Source: an uncultured Flavobacteriaceae bacterium
Lineage (GTDB): Bacteria; Bacteroidota; Bacteroidia; Flavobacteriales; Flavobacteriaceae
Direction of reading: 5' to 3'
Assembly: GCA_947487895.1 (NCBI GenBank)
Contig: CANKYF010000009.1
Location: forward strand, 115,022-179,021
Length of the DNA: 64,000 nt
In this document: positions 1-8,439 of the stretch, one piece after another
Position numbering within the stretch: position 1 is the first letter of the stretch
Layout: each line of letters starts with the position of its first letter
Translations under genes and position numbers: made by a program
The notes under the pieces: model-generated
The model's input: only the letters and a program-made list of their open reading frames with translations
What the model was told of the DNA's origin: nothing
Databases searched by the model: none

Positions 1-1
1 T

Positions 2-283
2 ATGCGACAGCGTATCATCATTTGGTTGGCAAATGACCACACTTCCTTTTGGCGCTTTTGATAATAGTGCAGTCCATTGTAATAATGTCTCATGGGGATC
101 TAAGGTGTCGTCATAGCGCCCACTAACCGTAAAAACCTTACCTGCCAATTTTTTATCAATATCTAAGGGGCGAATGGTATTGGGTAATGTTTGATTTGGA
201 TAGCCCATGGCTCTAAGCACATCATATACTGCACCAGAATAACAACACTCTAATCTGTCTGAAAAATTTATAGCTTCACTCAT
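2..283 (-). CDS. RraA-like aldolase family protein, 5' part only
   Basis: I translated this gene directly from the minus strand. It starts at an ATG at 283 and runs off the left edge of the window, so only the first 94 residues are visible. Residues 17-27 read GAVYDVLRAMG, followed by a region around KLAGKVFTVSGRYDDTL, which matches the N-terminal pattern of the RraA / 4-hydroxy-4-methyl-2-oxoglutarate aldolase family. Members are either divalent-metal-dependent aldolases/decarboxylases acting on 2-oxo acids or inhibitors of RNase E. The catalytic region lies outside the window. It is the last visible gene of the minus-strand catabolic operon, 40 bp after the first MaoC gene, so an aldolase role is more likely than RNase regulation. 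The substrate is unknown. Confidence 0.75.
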   Translation of the reverse strand, partial: MSEAINFSDRLECCYSGAVYDVLRAMGYPNQTLPNTIRPLDIDKKLAGKVFTVSGRYDDTLDPHETLLQWTALLSKAPKGSVVICQPNDDTLSH

Positions 284-323
284 AATATTTTCTTATTGTA
301 TCTATTTTAAATTTATTGTATTA

Positions 324-773
324 CTAGGAATGGCTCTTTTTTTCTACTAATAAAATATGGTCACAGACCAAAACCAATTCATTTTTTTGATTGAGGATTT
401 CCACGTGTTCATTTACTTGACCTAAATGGACATGTTTGGATTCTTTTTTTTTACTTATGGTTACTATCACTCTAATAGTATCTCCAATATGCACTGGTTT
501 AACAAAGCGCAACCTATCATAACCTTTAGAAAATGCTACGGGATTGATTTCAGTTGCTGTCATTCCAATACCAACAGAAAAGGTTAACGTACCATGTGCA
601 ATACGTTGTTTAAAGGGTTGTGTACTGCACCATTCTGTGTCCATATGATGAGGGAAAAAATCACCTGTATGGCCTGCATGAACCACAAAATCTGTTTCTG
701 TGATCGTGCGACCTAAAGTTTCCCTTTTGTCCCCCATTTTATAATCTTCAAAATATCTTGATTTGATATGCAT
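324..773 (-). CDS. MaoC-like (R)-specific enoyl-CoA hydratase family protein
   Basis: This 149-residue protein has the single hot-dog fold size of MaoC/PhaJ-type hydratases, which add water to enoyl-CoA thioesters such as crotonyl-, mesaconyl- or itaconyl-CoA. The hydratase motif is intact: D38, P41, H43 and D45 in GDFFPHHMD correspond to the D-x-x-P-x-H-x-D signature with the catalytic Asp and His. It lies in the same operon as two CoA-transferases and a second MaoC homologue (4449-4952) whose catalytic His is missing. The likely role is the hydration step of a CoA-thioester pathway. The exact acyl-CoA cannot be read from the sequence. It starts 10 bp after the stop of a decayed dehydrogenase fragment. 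Confidence 0.82.
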   Translation of the reverse strand: MHIKSRYFEDYKMGDKRETLGRTITETDFVVHAGHTGDFFPHHMDTEWCSTQPFKQRIAHGTLTFSVGIGMTATEINPVAFSKGYDRLRFVKPVHIGDTIRVIVTISKKKESKHVHLGQVNEHVEILNQKNELVLVCDHILLVEKKSHS

Positions 774-783
774 AGCTTTTATT

Positions 784-973
784 TTAATTCGTTGTTACCT
801 GCCCATCCAACCAACCACTGTCTACCAATACTATAGTTTCATTCATATAAGCTACAGCTTCAGAAGCTAGAAATATTCCTATTTCTATTCTTACTTTACT
901 CAGTTGTCGGGCTTTCGATTTTCTTTTCTACAACGGAAAATGTTTTGTTCCCGTGGTATTGTGTTACTATCAT
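784..973 (-). pseudogene. Fused remnants: zinc alcohol dehydrogenase start joined to short-chain dehydrogenase end
   Basis: Read on the minus strand from an ATG at 973, the first 25 codons (MIVTQYHGNKTFSVVEKK then IESPTTE) resemble the N-terminus of a zinc-dependent alcohol/polyol dehydrogenase and end at an in-frame TAA. In the shifted frame KVRIEIG continues that similarity. Without a break it passes into FLASEAVAYMN and IVLVDSGWLDG, the classic C-terminus of a short-chain dehydrogenase, ending at a TAA at 784-786. The parts sit 15 bp after the Gfo/Idh stop and 10 bp before the MaoC start, as expected for operon genes. I infer that a deletion removed most of two dehydrogenase genes and anything between them. 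The SDR part is clear; the ADH part is moderately so. Confidence 0.65.
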
Positions 974-988
974 ATGTGCATACGTTTT

Positions 989-2059
989 TTAAATATCATA
1001 GTTTGGTGGTACCCCGCCAGTATTGTTGGATTCATATGCGGCTTCAACAATTGCCATAGAATGTGCGACGTCTTCAACACTAGTTGGAAGTACTTTTGAA
1101 GAACCTTCTGCGTGCCGCATTAATGAAGCCATACTGCCTACAAAAGCATCGGGAAACCATGAACCTTCCAGTGCTACTTCTTTCCATTTTGGTTCTTTTC
1201 CATCTTTTAAGATACAATATTGAAACAAGTCTGGTTTACCATGCGGATAGTCAAGCAAAAGACCTATTCTTGCTTTAATGGCACCTTTTGTACCTTCCCA
1301 TTTTACAAAACTCTCTTGATTTTTTTCTCCAAAATTATGATCATGATTGGTATTGATAATAGATCTTATGCTATCACCATAATCCATTATCGTAGTTGTG
1401 CGTGTAGATGACATTGATTTTGCTGGATTTGCCAAGGTTTTAGAATACACTTTTTTTGGATTACCTAAAAATGATCTGATCAAATCAATGTAATGAATAC
1501 TGTGCTGTTGGATTTCTAAACGGGGGTGGTTCATTACATTAGGAAAGTACTCCCAAGGGGTGTGGATTGTTAACCGTACCTCAAAATCATATAATTCTCC
1601 AATTAGACCTTGGTTTATGAGGTGTTTTGCGGCCATAACATATGGGGCAAAGCGCATTTGGCAATTGATGGCTGCTTTCAATTTTTTACGACGACACACT
1701 TCTAAAATAGCTAATGTCTGTTCGTAATTATTACCCATGGGTTTTTGGATTAGTACCACAGCTTCATTTGGTAACAATTCTAAAGTTTTTACAAATTGAC
1801 CGGGCATTAAAGTTAAATCGAATACCGCATTTTTTGGTGCAGCTTCAACCATTTCTTCAACCGTATCAAACACTTTGGGAATATTGAAAAATTCAGCCAG
1901 ATCTGTTGCACGTTTTTTCGTTCGGTTGGTAATACCTGCTACGTTAAACCCTATATTCCTGTAAGCTGGTAAATGCGCGTCTTTAACTATTCCACCAGCT
2001 CCAATGATGTATATTGGTCTGTTTTCTATGGGTAATTTAGGTTTGTATATTATTTTCAC
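989..2059 (-). CDS. Gfo/Idh/MocA family oxidoreductase
   Basis: This is a 356-residue NAD(P)-dependent sugar or cyclitol dehydrogenase of the Gfo/Idh/MocA family. An N-terminal Rossmann fold is shown by IIGAGGIVKDAHLPAY near residues 18-33. The family's EKP motif appears as QKPMG near residue 105. The C-terminal half is the usual alpha/beta substrate domain, with an HSIHYIDLIR segment where the family carries its catalytic His. It begins 2 bp after the upstream solute-binding-like gene, so the two are translationally linked. No signal peptide is present, so it is cytoplasmic. It probably oxidises or reduces the sugar or derivative imported by the RhaT-type transporter of this operon. The specific substrate is unknown. 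Confidence 0.85.
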   Translation of the reverse strand: MKIIYKPKLPIENRPIYIIGAGGIVKDAHLPAYRNIGFNVAGITNRTKKRATDLAEFFNIPKVFDTVEEMVEAAPKNAVFDLTLMPGQFVKTLELLPNEAVVLIQKPMGNNYEQTLAILEVCRRKKLKAAINCQMRFAPYVMAAKHLINQGLIGELYDFEVRLTIHTPWEYFPNVMNHPRLEIQQHSIHYIDLIRSFLGNPKKVYSKTLANPAKSMSSTRTTTIMDYGDSIRSIINTNHDHNFGEKNQESFVKWEGTKGAIKARIGLLLDYPHGKPDLFQYCILKDGKEPKWKEVALEGSWFPDAFVGSMASLMRHAEGSSKVLPTSVEDVAHSMAIVEAAYESNNTGGVPPNYDI

Positions 2060-2061
2060 GA

Positions 2062-3294
2062 TTAACCTTTTTCTATAAGATTTATTTCTTTTTGGGCTGC
2101 GGTCAAAATATGTTCAATGTCTTCTGACGTATTAATTACTTTTAACACAAGTTGGTCTATTATATCACCTATTTCGGACCAATTGCTCTTTCTGGGAAGA
2201 GATTTCGTGTTTTTGTGTAATTCTTCCAATTTGTAATAGTAAGGTACTTTACTATTTACTTCTTTATCATGCCATGTAGATTTTCTAGAACCTATTCCCC
2301 CGTTAAGGGTTAATAACTTATCATTTTCTGTATTTATCGCAAAACGAATAAAATCGTAGGCAATGTTTTTATGTTGGCTTCCAGTACCAATAGCGTACAT
2401 CCAATAAGCATTTAAAGAAACACCTTCTCCGTTAGGTCCAGAGGGGACTATGGCAATATCTACTTTGCCCTTTACCTTTGATTGTGGGATTACTTCGCAC
2501 ATAGATGCGAAACCAAACCAATTCACCATTGTAGCCAATTCGCCATTGGCAAATGCCATTCCTGATTTTACTGAGTCAAAATTTCTAGAATCTGGATGTA
2601 ACGCCTTAGTGTTTTTTAAGGCAGCTCTGTAGAATTCCATACCCTCTTTAGCGGCATTTGAATTTACCATAACCTTGCCGTTTTCATGTACTAATTCCCC
2701 ACCTCTTGTCCATAATTGTAAGCAAAAATCAAAAACAGTATTATGTCCGTCTGGATACGCAGCAAAGGTGGTGCCATACAGATTGTCTTTTGGGCGATTA
2801 AAGAATTCTGCAACCTCAAGAAGTTCATCCCATGTTTTTGGAGGATTCAAAGCCTTACCATATTTTTTTTGAAAGGCCTTTTGTTCTATGGAAGATTCCA
2901 TCAAGTCTTTCCTGTAGATCAAACATTCAGGGCCATTGTGAAAGGGGAGACCAACAACCTTTTCTCCAAATTCCTGTTTTTCTAAGAGGGATGTTGACCA
3001 ACCATCAGGAAAGTCATCGGGTGGGTTCTTGGTAATATATGGCGCTAAATTGACCAATGCATTTTTAGAATTGGCTTCTGTGATCCAATCTGTGTTGATC
3101 AGTGATACATCCCAAGTTCCGTTTGCCAACCCATTGTCTTTTATAATGGTATCGTAGAGCGGGTGCAAGTCCAATGAAACGGCATCCAATTCTAGTGTAC
3201 ATGTTGTTTCCTTACAAAAGGCATCCCAAATGTCGTCTATTGTTTTTTCAAAAGCATCAAACTTACGAACTGCAATCCTAAATTTATTCTTCAT
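2062..3294 (-). CDS. Solute-binding-protein family 1 homologue without signal peptide
   Basis: The 410-residue sequence resembles ABC-type sugar-binding proteins (MalE-like family 1). It has the typical segments around residues 100-300: GLPFHNGPECLIYRKDL, PKTWDELLEVAEFF and GELATMVNWFG. It starts MKNKFRIAVRKFDAFEKTI, with no hydrophobic signal sequence and no lipobox. No permease or ATPase gene lies nearby, and ABC sugar importers of this type are rare in Bacteroidota. It is sandwiched with spacings of 2-4 bp between a CoA-transferase and a Gfo/Idh gene. It is therefore probably a cytoplasmic ligand-binding protein or an enzyme built on this fold. The function is open; a second diverged homologue is at 6095-7252. 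Confidence 0.75.
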   Translation of the reverse strand: MKNKFRIAVRKFDAFEKTIDDIWDAFCKETTCTLELDAVSLDLHPLYDTIIKDNGLANGTWDVSLINTDWITEANSKNALVNLAPYITKNPPDDFPDGWSTSLLEKQEFGEKVVGLPFHNGPECLIYRKDLMESSIEQKAFQKKYGKALNPPKTWDELLEVAEFFNRPKDNLYGTTFAAYPDGHNTVFDFCLQLWTRGGELVHENGKVMVNSNAAKEGMEFYRAALKNTKALHPDSRNFDSVKSGMAFANGELATMVNWFGFASMCEVIPQSKVKGKVDIAIVPSGPNGEGVSLNAYWMYAIGTGSQHKNIAYDFIRFAINTENDKLLTLNGGIGSRKSTWHDKEVNSKVPYYYKLEELHKNTKSLPRKSNWSEIGDIIDQLVLKVINTSEDIEHILTAAQKEINLIEKG

Positions 3295-3298
3295 ATCC

Positions 3299-4438
3299 TT
3301 AAGTTAGTTCATTTATGATAGCCTCGGTATGTTCCCCCAACGCTGGCGAACCTAGGGCAGAGGTTAACAATTTGCCATCAATTTTAATTGGGCATCGGGT
3401 GGTCTTATATTCAAAACCATCACCCATGACCACTTTTTGGATCATGTCTAATACTTTGAATCCTTCATGATCAAACAAGGTATTCCAGTTAAGTACATTG
3501 GCGCACCAAATATCAGCGGGTTCCAATACGGATAACCATTTTTCTGTGGTTTCGGTTTTTAAATGGTCTGCTAGAATTTTTTTTATCTCGTCTCTTTGGG
3601 TAAACCAGCTTTCAGGTTCTGGGTAGTTTTTGAGTTGTTCGCACTCTAAAAGCTCTCCAAGAAATGGTATAGCCCCCATAGCCAAGGACAAATGACCATT
3701 CTTGGTTTTATAAATACCATACGGAGCACCTAAATAAGCATGGGCATTGTTTTCTGTAGAACGTTCCGTAGGTTGCCCGCCATCATGATAAAACGTTGTG
3801 ATTGTCTCAAATTGAAAATCCAAAATGGATTCCAGCATACTTACGGAAACTTTCATTCCCTTTCCAGTTTTGGACTTTTTGACCAAAGCTGCTAAAATTC
3901 CTTGTGCTAAATGGGAACCTGATAAGATATCAACAATTGCCAAACCCATTGGTACGGGACCATCATGACCATTACCGCTTAACCAAGTCAGTCCTGATAA
4001 AGATTGTAGCAACAGGTCTTGGCCTGGTTTTGATTTCCAGGGACCTTCTTCTCCGTATCCAGAAATACTACCATAAATAATACTTGGATTTATTTTTTTT
4101 ATGGTTCCATAATCCAAACCTAGACGTTCTATTACTCCTGGTCTAAAATTATGGATTAAGACATCTGCTTTTTCAATAAGTTTTAAAACAAGTGTCTTGT
4201 CAGTTTTATTCTTCAAATCTGCCTGAAAACTCTCTTTATTTCTATTAATTGCCCTAAAAACAGAAGACTCGCCATTAAGAATAACATTTGAAATATAAAG
4301 TTGTCTGCATAAATCTCCAGTCTCGGGTCGTTCTACTTTAATGACACGAGCACCTAGATCTGCCAGTCGCAATGTGGCCGATGGGGCAGATAAGAATTGA
4401 CTTAGGTCTATAATCAGTATATCATCTAAAGGCTTCAT
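3299..4438 (-). CDS. CaiB/BaiF family (class III) CoA-transferase, copy 1
   Basis: This 379-residue protein is a class III CoA-transferase, which moves CoA between carboxylic acids through an aspartyl-CoA intermediate. The N-terminal motif [25 protein letters not shown], the middle [15 protein letters not shown] and the [12 protein letters not shown] block are all family hallmarks. The catalytic aspartate is D170 in the [10 protein letters not shown] stretch. Length is close to the usual 380-430. It is clearly paralogous along its length to the gene at 4956-6098, which suggests a tandem duplication or two subunits of one heteromeric enzyme. It lies 10 bp downstream of a MaoC homologue and 4 bp upstream of a solute-binding-like gene. 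It should activate an organic acid made in this pathway; the acid is unknown. Confidence 0.85.
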   Translation of the reverse strand: MKPLDDILIIDLSQFLSAPSATLRLADLGARVIKVERPETGDLCRQLYISNVILNGESSVFRAINRNKESFQADLKNKTDKTLVLKLIEKADVLIHNFRPGVIERLGLDYGTIKKINPSIIYGSISGYGEEGPWKSKPGQDLLLQSLSGLTWLSGNGHDGPVPMGLAIVDILSGSHLAQGILAALVKKSKTGKGMKVSVSMLESILDFQFETITTFYHDGGQPTERSTENNAHAYLGAPYGIYKTKNGHLSLAMGAIPFLGELLECEQLKNYPEPESWFTQRDEIKKILADHLKTETTEKWLSVLEPADIWCANVLNWNTLFDHEGFKVLDMIQKVVMGDGFEYKTTRCPIKIDGKLLTSALGSPALGEHTEAIINELT

Positions 4439-4448
4439 TTGCGAACTG

Positions 4449-4952
4449 TTATTTTAAGAAATTTTCAGGGTTTCTATACTTTACTGTTTGTAAATGTTCG
4501 CAGTAAAGTACCAATTCTCCAGGATGCTTGTACACTTCGTAACTTACAGTAATCAAGCCCATATTTTCATACTTTGGTTCTTTGCTTAAATGCGTGCGAA
4601 CCGTATAGATGGTGTCATTTATGAATACAGGTTTAATGAACCTAAGTTTATTATAACCATAACTAAAGGTGTTTACATTATTATTGGCCATTAGACCCAG
4701 ACCTAAACTGAAGACCATTGCACCGGCTACTAAACGTTTTTCAAAGAGACCTTCATTCTCGGCAAACACCTGATCTCCTACGTAGGGGTGCATATCCAAT
4801 ACCAATCCATTGAAAAGCATCGCTTCTCCTTCTGATATAGTTCTTCTTATAGAACGGTCTTTTTGTCCAATTATAAAGTCTTCATATAGCCACGTTTCCG
4901 TATTATATACTGGTATACTGTCATGTTTTTCTAAAGGTGTGTTTTCTGGCAT
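4449..4952 (-). CDS. MaoC-like hot-dog protein with altered active-site motif
   Basis: This 167-residue MaoC-like protein resembles the one at 324-773 in its second half ([21 protein letters not shown] against [21 protein letters not shown]). In the hydratase motif it reads [10 protein letters not shown]53, P56 and D60 are kept, but the position of the catalytic His (residue 58) is Val, and a His sits at 55 instead. It may be an inactive partner of the intact MaoC in a heteromer, as in actinobacterial heteromeric MaoC hydratases, or it may use a rearranged site. It sits between the two CoA-transferase genes, 3 bp after one and 10 bp before the other. Confidence 0.8.
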   Translation of the reverse strand: MPENTPLEKHDSIPVYNTETWLYEDFIIGQKDRSIRRTISEGEAMLFNGLVLDMHPYVGDQVFAENEGLFEKRLVAGAMVFSLGLGLMANNNVNTFSYGYNKLRFIKPVFINDTIYTVRTHLSKEPKYENMGLITVSYEVYKHPGELVLYCEHLQTVKYRNPENFLK

Positions 4953-4955
4953 TAC

Positions 4956-6098
4956 TTATAGTTTAAATTCTTCTATTATCGCCTTATTGTGTTGACCAAC
5001 TCTGGGAGCTCCTTTTGAAGCGAATATTTTTTTGTCATTAAATTGGATGGGACATCGAGTAGTATGTATCTTTTTCTTTGAATCTAATAGTATTTTTTGA
5101 TCCATCTGCAGCACACTGTAAGCTGGATGTTGCAGTAACTTCGTATAGGTGAGAACATCAGAACACCAAATATCTTTTGCTTCTAAACGGTCCAACCAAT
5201 ATGACGTAGTTTCCTTAACAAGAACGGTTCTTAAGAGATCCATAATTTCGTCACGTTCTGTAAACCATGATTTTGGGTCATCATACTGGAACAATTCTGG
5301 ACTCTTGAGTACTTCACCAAGCTCATGTAGTGACCCCATTGCTAATGAGATGTATCCATTCTTGGTTTTGTAGATTCCGTAGGGAGCAGATAAATAAGCA
5401 TGCGAAGAACCTTCTTTGGCACGTTGGGGAAGTTTATTACCATTATTTAAGTAGGTGGTAATGACCTCAAATTGGAAATCCAGTATTGACTCAAGCAGAC
5501 TAACCTCTACTAGTGCTCCCTTGCTTGTCTTGCCCCTTTTAATTAAGGCAGCTAAAATTCCATGAACTAAATGTGTTCCGGTCAAAATGTCCACGGCAGC
5601 CAAACCCATAGGTACTGGCTCGTCATTTTTGTTTCCAGTCAAATGTGTGAGTCCAGATAGGCTTTGTACCAAAAGATCTTGTCCTGGTTTTTTTGCCCAA
5701 GGACCTTTAGTACCATAACCTGTTATGGAAGCGTATATCAATTTTGGGTTAATTTCCCTTGCCTTATCATAATCTAATCCTATTTTTTCCATAACTCCAG
5801 GTCTAAAGTTATGCGTCATCACATCTGCTAAGGCTATAAGTTTTTTTACTTTTTTAAGATCATCAGGGTCTTTTAGATTTGCAGTATATGATTCTTTATC
5901 CCTATTTACGGTATGAAAAACTAAACTGTTTCCATCGATAAAAAGATTTTTGATAGCAATTTGTCTGCACCCTTCTCCATGGATTGGTCGCTCAATTTTT
6001 ATAACCCTAGCCCCAAAATCCGCTAAACGAAGTCCAGCGGAAGGCCCAGCCATATACTGGCTAAATTCTAAAACTAAAATGCCTTCTAATGGTCTCAT
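4956..6098 (-). CDS. CaiB/BaiF family (class III) CoA-transferase, copy 2
   Basis: This 380-residue paralogue of the CoA-transferase at 3299-4438 matches it almost without gaps. The nucleotide-binding N-terminal block is SQYMAGPSAGLRLADFGARV, and the catalytic aspartate is D170 in GLAAVDILTG. The start codon overlaps the stop of the upstream solute-binding-like gene by 4 bp, which implies translational coupling. Pairs of class III CoA-transferases next to MaoC hydratases recall the mesaconate/itaconate CoA pathways. However, no citramalyl-CoA lyase is seen in the window, so the assignment stops at the family level. The protein is cytoplasmic. Confidence 0.85.
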   Translation of the reverse strand: MRPLEGILVLEFSQYMAGPSAGLRLADFGARVIKIERPIHGEGCRQIAIKNLFIDGNSLVFHTVNRDKESYTANLKDPDDLKKVKKLIALADVMTHNFRPGVMEKIGLDYDKAREINPKLIYASITGYGTKGPWAKKPGQDLLVQSLSGLTHLTGNKNDEPVPMGLAAVDILTGTHLVHGILAALIKRGKTSKGALVEVSLLESILDFQFEVITTYLNNGNKLPQRAKEGSSHAYLSAPYGIYKTKNGYISLAMGSLHELGEVLKSPELFQYDDPKSWFTERDEIMDLLRTVLVKETTSYWLDRLEAKDIWCSDVLTYTKLLQHPAYSVLQMDQKILLDSKKKIHTTRCPIQFNDKKIFASKGAPRVGQHNKAIIEEFKL

Positions 6099-7252
6099 TC
6101 TATTTCTAATGATTTTTTATACAGTGTATTCAATTTATCCAATACCATTTTTTCATCACCTCCTGTCATCATATAGTCTCTGATTGGCGCACCAGCTCTA
6201 TCTTGAAAATACATATGACCATTGTAACGCGGACGTAAAAATGCCCTATCTAAACTAGGCAGGGTGTTTTTAAAGAAATCTGCCGATATGCGGTTGGTAT
6301 GTTTGTCTGTCCAAGCTTTTCTATGCCCAGGTTGTCCTCCGTTATCAAAGTATACGGTTTTTTGACAGGTTTCTGAACCCACATAAGCTACATACTTTAT
6401 GGCAGTTTCAGTTTCTTTGGTACTGGCTGAGACTGCTAAACCCGTTCCGCCCAAGGTGGAAATGCCTTTTCCAAACCCTTTTATATCTACCATATCATGA
6501 AAATGCAACAATTTACGAGCATAGCCATTTCTACTATAATTGGTGTAACCATACGCCCATGGGCAGTAGGCATAGTTATCGGTTTGTGTCATTGCTTCGA
6601 ATACCTGAATAGGATTCCAATTGAACATCTGGGGATCCATTTCAACGGCCAATTCCCGTAGCATCTTTAATGCTTGTATCCCAATTTCTTGAGTGACCAC
6701 ATAATCTGGATGTAAACAAACATCTTCCCCAAGGGTACAGCACATCATATAGAAATTCATTAGGGTATCTTGGGGGATGCCTGGCATAAGTACCAACCCT
6801 TGTTTGGCAAGAGCCAATACATCATCATAGGTTTTGGGTAATGCTAATTTCTTTTCTTGTAAAATATCTGGCCTGCTTGCAGCTACTGGCGTTGCGGCAT
6901 CTATTGCCAATGCCCATTGATGCCCGTTTGATGAATAACTCTCATGGGAACGGCCAACTGTGTTGCTCTCTAAATCTTGCATAAAAGCTTTGGAAAGGTG
7001 TTTGTTCAAAGGCAAAATGATATTGTGTTTTGCTGCAAAACCAGCCCAAGGATGATCTATTACTAATAAATCATATCGCTTTGCCAATTCATTAATAGGT
7101 TCGTCCGCAAATGCCTGCAACGATCTTTTCTCCCATGTAATAGTAACATTTGGATGCAATTCTGAAAACCGTTGGGCGGTGGCTACCATAGAGGTAAATC
7201 CCCTACTGTGGTTCCAAGTGATTCCTTTTAAAAGTATACTTTTTGCGCTCAT
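6095..7252 (-). CDS. Solute-binding-protein-like protein without signal peptide, copy 2
   Basis: The 385-residue protein has the fold signature of family 1 solute-binding proteins. The N-terminal beta-strand is followed by FSELHPNVTITWEKRSL, YDLLVIDHPWAGFA and later FGKGISTLGGTGLAVSAST. It begins MSAKSILLKGITWNHSRGF, with no signal peptide or lipobox, so it should stay in the cytoplasm. It is only distantly similar to the homologue at 2062-3294. It lies 12 bp downstream of the RhaT-type transporter gene and overlaps the next CoA-transferase gene by 4 bp. A ligand-sequestering, sensing or enzymatic role is possible. No ABC membrane component is encoded nearby. Confidence 0.75.
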   Translation of the reverse strand: MSAKSILLKGITWNHSRGFTSMVATAQRFSELHPNVTITWEKRSLQAFADEPINELAKRYDLLVIDHPWAGFAAKHNIILPLNKHLSKAFMQDLESNTVGRSHESYSSNGHQWALAIDAATPVAASRPDILQEKKLALPKTYDDVLALAKQGLVLMPGIPQDTLMNFYMMCCTLGEDVCLHPDYVVTQEIGIQALKMLRELAVEMDPQMFNWNPIQVFEAMTQTDNYAYCPWAYGYTNYSRNGYARKLLHFHDMVDIKGFGKGISTLGGTGLAVSASTKETETAIKYVAYVGSETCQKTVYFDNGGQPGHRKAWTDKHTNRISADFFKNTLPSLDRAFLRPRYNGHMYFQDRAGAPIRDYMMTGGDEKMVLDKLNTLYKKSLEIE

Positions 7253-7264
7253 GATAGTCTATTG

Positions 7265-8335
7265 TTAGTGGTTCGTAGTTATAGTTGTACCCATATTGCT
7301 ACCGTATGCCATGATAATAAACGAAACAACAAGCACTACCAATGCTAGCAGTAAGGTAGAGTACGTTTTTTTAGATACCTGTTTCCATTCTTTCATCACA
7401 ATTCCTACTATGTAACTAAAGAAAATAAGCATGGACATATGAAGAACCCAACTGGCAAATTTATAGGTTCCCATTTGCACATGGCCAATACCATAAAAAA
7501 AGAACTGTCCGTACCATAATCCACCGCTTAAAACGGACATCCCTAAATTCAAAGAATAGTTCTTTGGTCCAATGGCTTTTACATCCACTATTTCTTTTAA
7601 GGTCTTATTTTTTAAGCCTACAATGGTAAACCATATAAAATTGGTAATAAATGCACCCCCAGTAGACAATATCAAATTTGCATTTCCTTGAAAGTTGCCA
7701 CCACCGTATTCCCCAGCAATTTTTGCTATAGGTGCTCCAACTTCTAAAGAGATTCCAAATACGGCAGATAAAATACCTGCAATAATTGTTAAGCCTAAAC
7801 CCTTCTTCATATTGAATGACAAAGCCACTCCACCAGAACCAACATTGCTTTTCAGGTCTTTTTCCTTTCTATATCCAGCAACACCGCAAATGATGATTCC
7901 AATGAGAGCCAATATCATTCCTGAAAAAATGGTGTAGCCGCCTGGGGCATTAAATTTTTGAAGTAATTGCCCGTTCATGCTCAATGGAACTATTGTTCCA
8001 AGAATCGCAGAAATACCTATAGAGATGGTATAAGTTAATGAATAGCCTATATGTTTAATGGCAAAACCAAAGCTCATCCCGCCAAAACCATAAACAGCTC
8101 CTAAAAGAGTTGCATTAAACAGTACTGTGCCTGGGGCGTCACTAAAAACATCCATCAAATTCGGGACGGTTAGGAATCCAATAAGAAAAGGAAAAACAAA
8201 CCACGCAAAAAATGCTTGGACAATCCAATACGAATCCCATGACCATTTTTTTACTTTCTGGAACGGGACATAACACGTAGAAGCGGCTACTCCTCCCACT
8301 GCATGTATCAATGTGCCTATCAATGGATTGCTCAT
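7265..8335 (-). CDS. RhaT family sugar/proton symporter
   Basis: This 356-residue inner-membrane protein matches the L-rhamnose/proton symporter RhaT, with about ten hydrophobic segments over its whole length and a similar size to E. coli RhaT (about 344). The N-terminal GTLIHAVGGVAASTCYVPF and the following KVKKWSWDSYWIVQAFFAW are typical of the family. It is the first gene of the minus-strand operon, and its upstream region is shared with the divergent IclR gene. It is the only clear importer of the locus. The transported sugar may be rhamnose or another deoxy or methylated sugar: no rhamnose isomerase, kinase or aldolase is present here, so classical rhamnose catabolism is not supported. 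Confidence 0.87.
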   Translation of the reverse strand: MSNPLIGTLIHAVGGVAASTCYVPFQKVKKWSWDSYWIVQAFFAWFVFPFLIGFLTVPNLMDVFSDAPGTVLFNATLLGAVYGFGGMSFGFAIKHIGYSLTYTISIGISAILGTIVPLSMNGQLLQKFNAPGGYTIFSGMILALIGIIICGVAGYRKEKDLKSNVGSGGVALSFNMKKGLGLTIIAGILSAVFGISLEVGAPIAKIAGEYGGGNFQGNANLILSTGGAFITNFIWFTIVGLKNKTLKEIVDVKAIGPKNYSLNLGMSVLSGGLWYGQFFFYGIGHVQMGTYKFASWVLHMSMLIFFSYIVGIVMKEWKQVSKKTYSTLLLALVVLVVSFIIMAYGSNMGTTITTNH

Positions 8336-8352
8336 ATTATTTTAAATTATTG

Positions 8353-8390
8353 AAAATTTATATGCGAAAATAAAATTTATATGTAAATTT
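8353..8390. promoter_or_regulatory. Candidate operator region between rhaT-like and iclR genes
   Basis: The 104-bp divergent spacer contains a perfect inverted repeat, AAATTTA-TATG-TAAATTT, at 8373-8390. A 12-bp direct repeat AAAATTTATATG occurs at 8353-8364 and 8372-8383. Such symmetry between a regulator and its divergent operon is expected for an IclR binding site. The assignment is by position and symmetry only; the AT-rich background lowers certainty. Confidence 0.4.
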
Positions 8391-8439
8391 ACAAAAATTA
8401 AAATAATATTTCTAATATTGATTTTGAGTAACAAAAACG

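Noticed and set aside
2062..7252. ABC sugar importer
   Set aside because: Two binding-protein homologues exist but neither has a signal peptide and no permease or ATPase genes are present.
7265..8335. Classical L-rhamnose catabolism for the RhaT operon
   Set aside because: No rhamnose isomerase, rhamnulokinase or rhamnulose-phosphate aldolase gene is present; only the transporter family suggests rhamnose.
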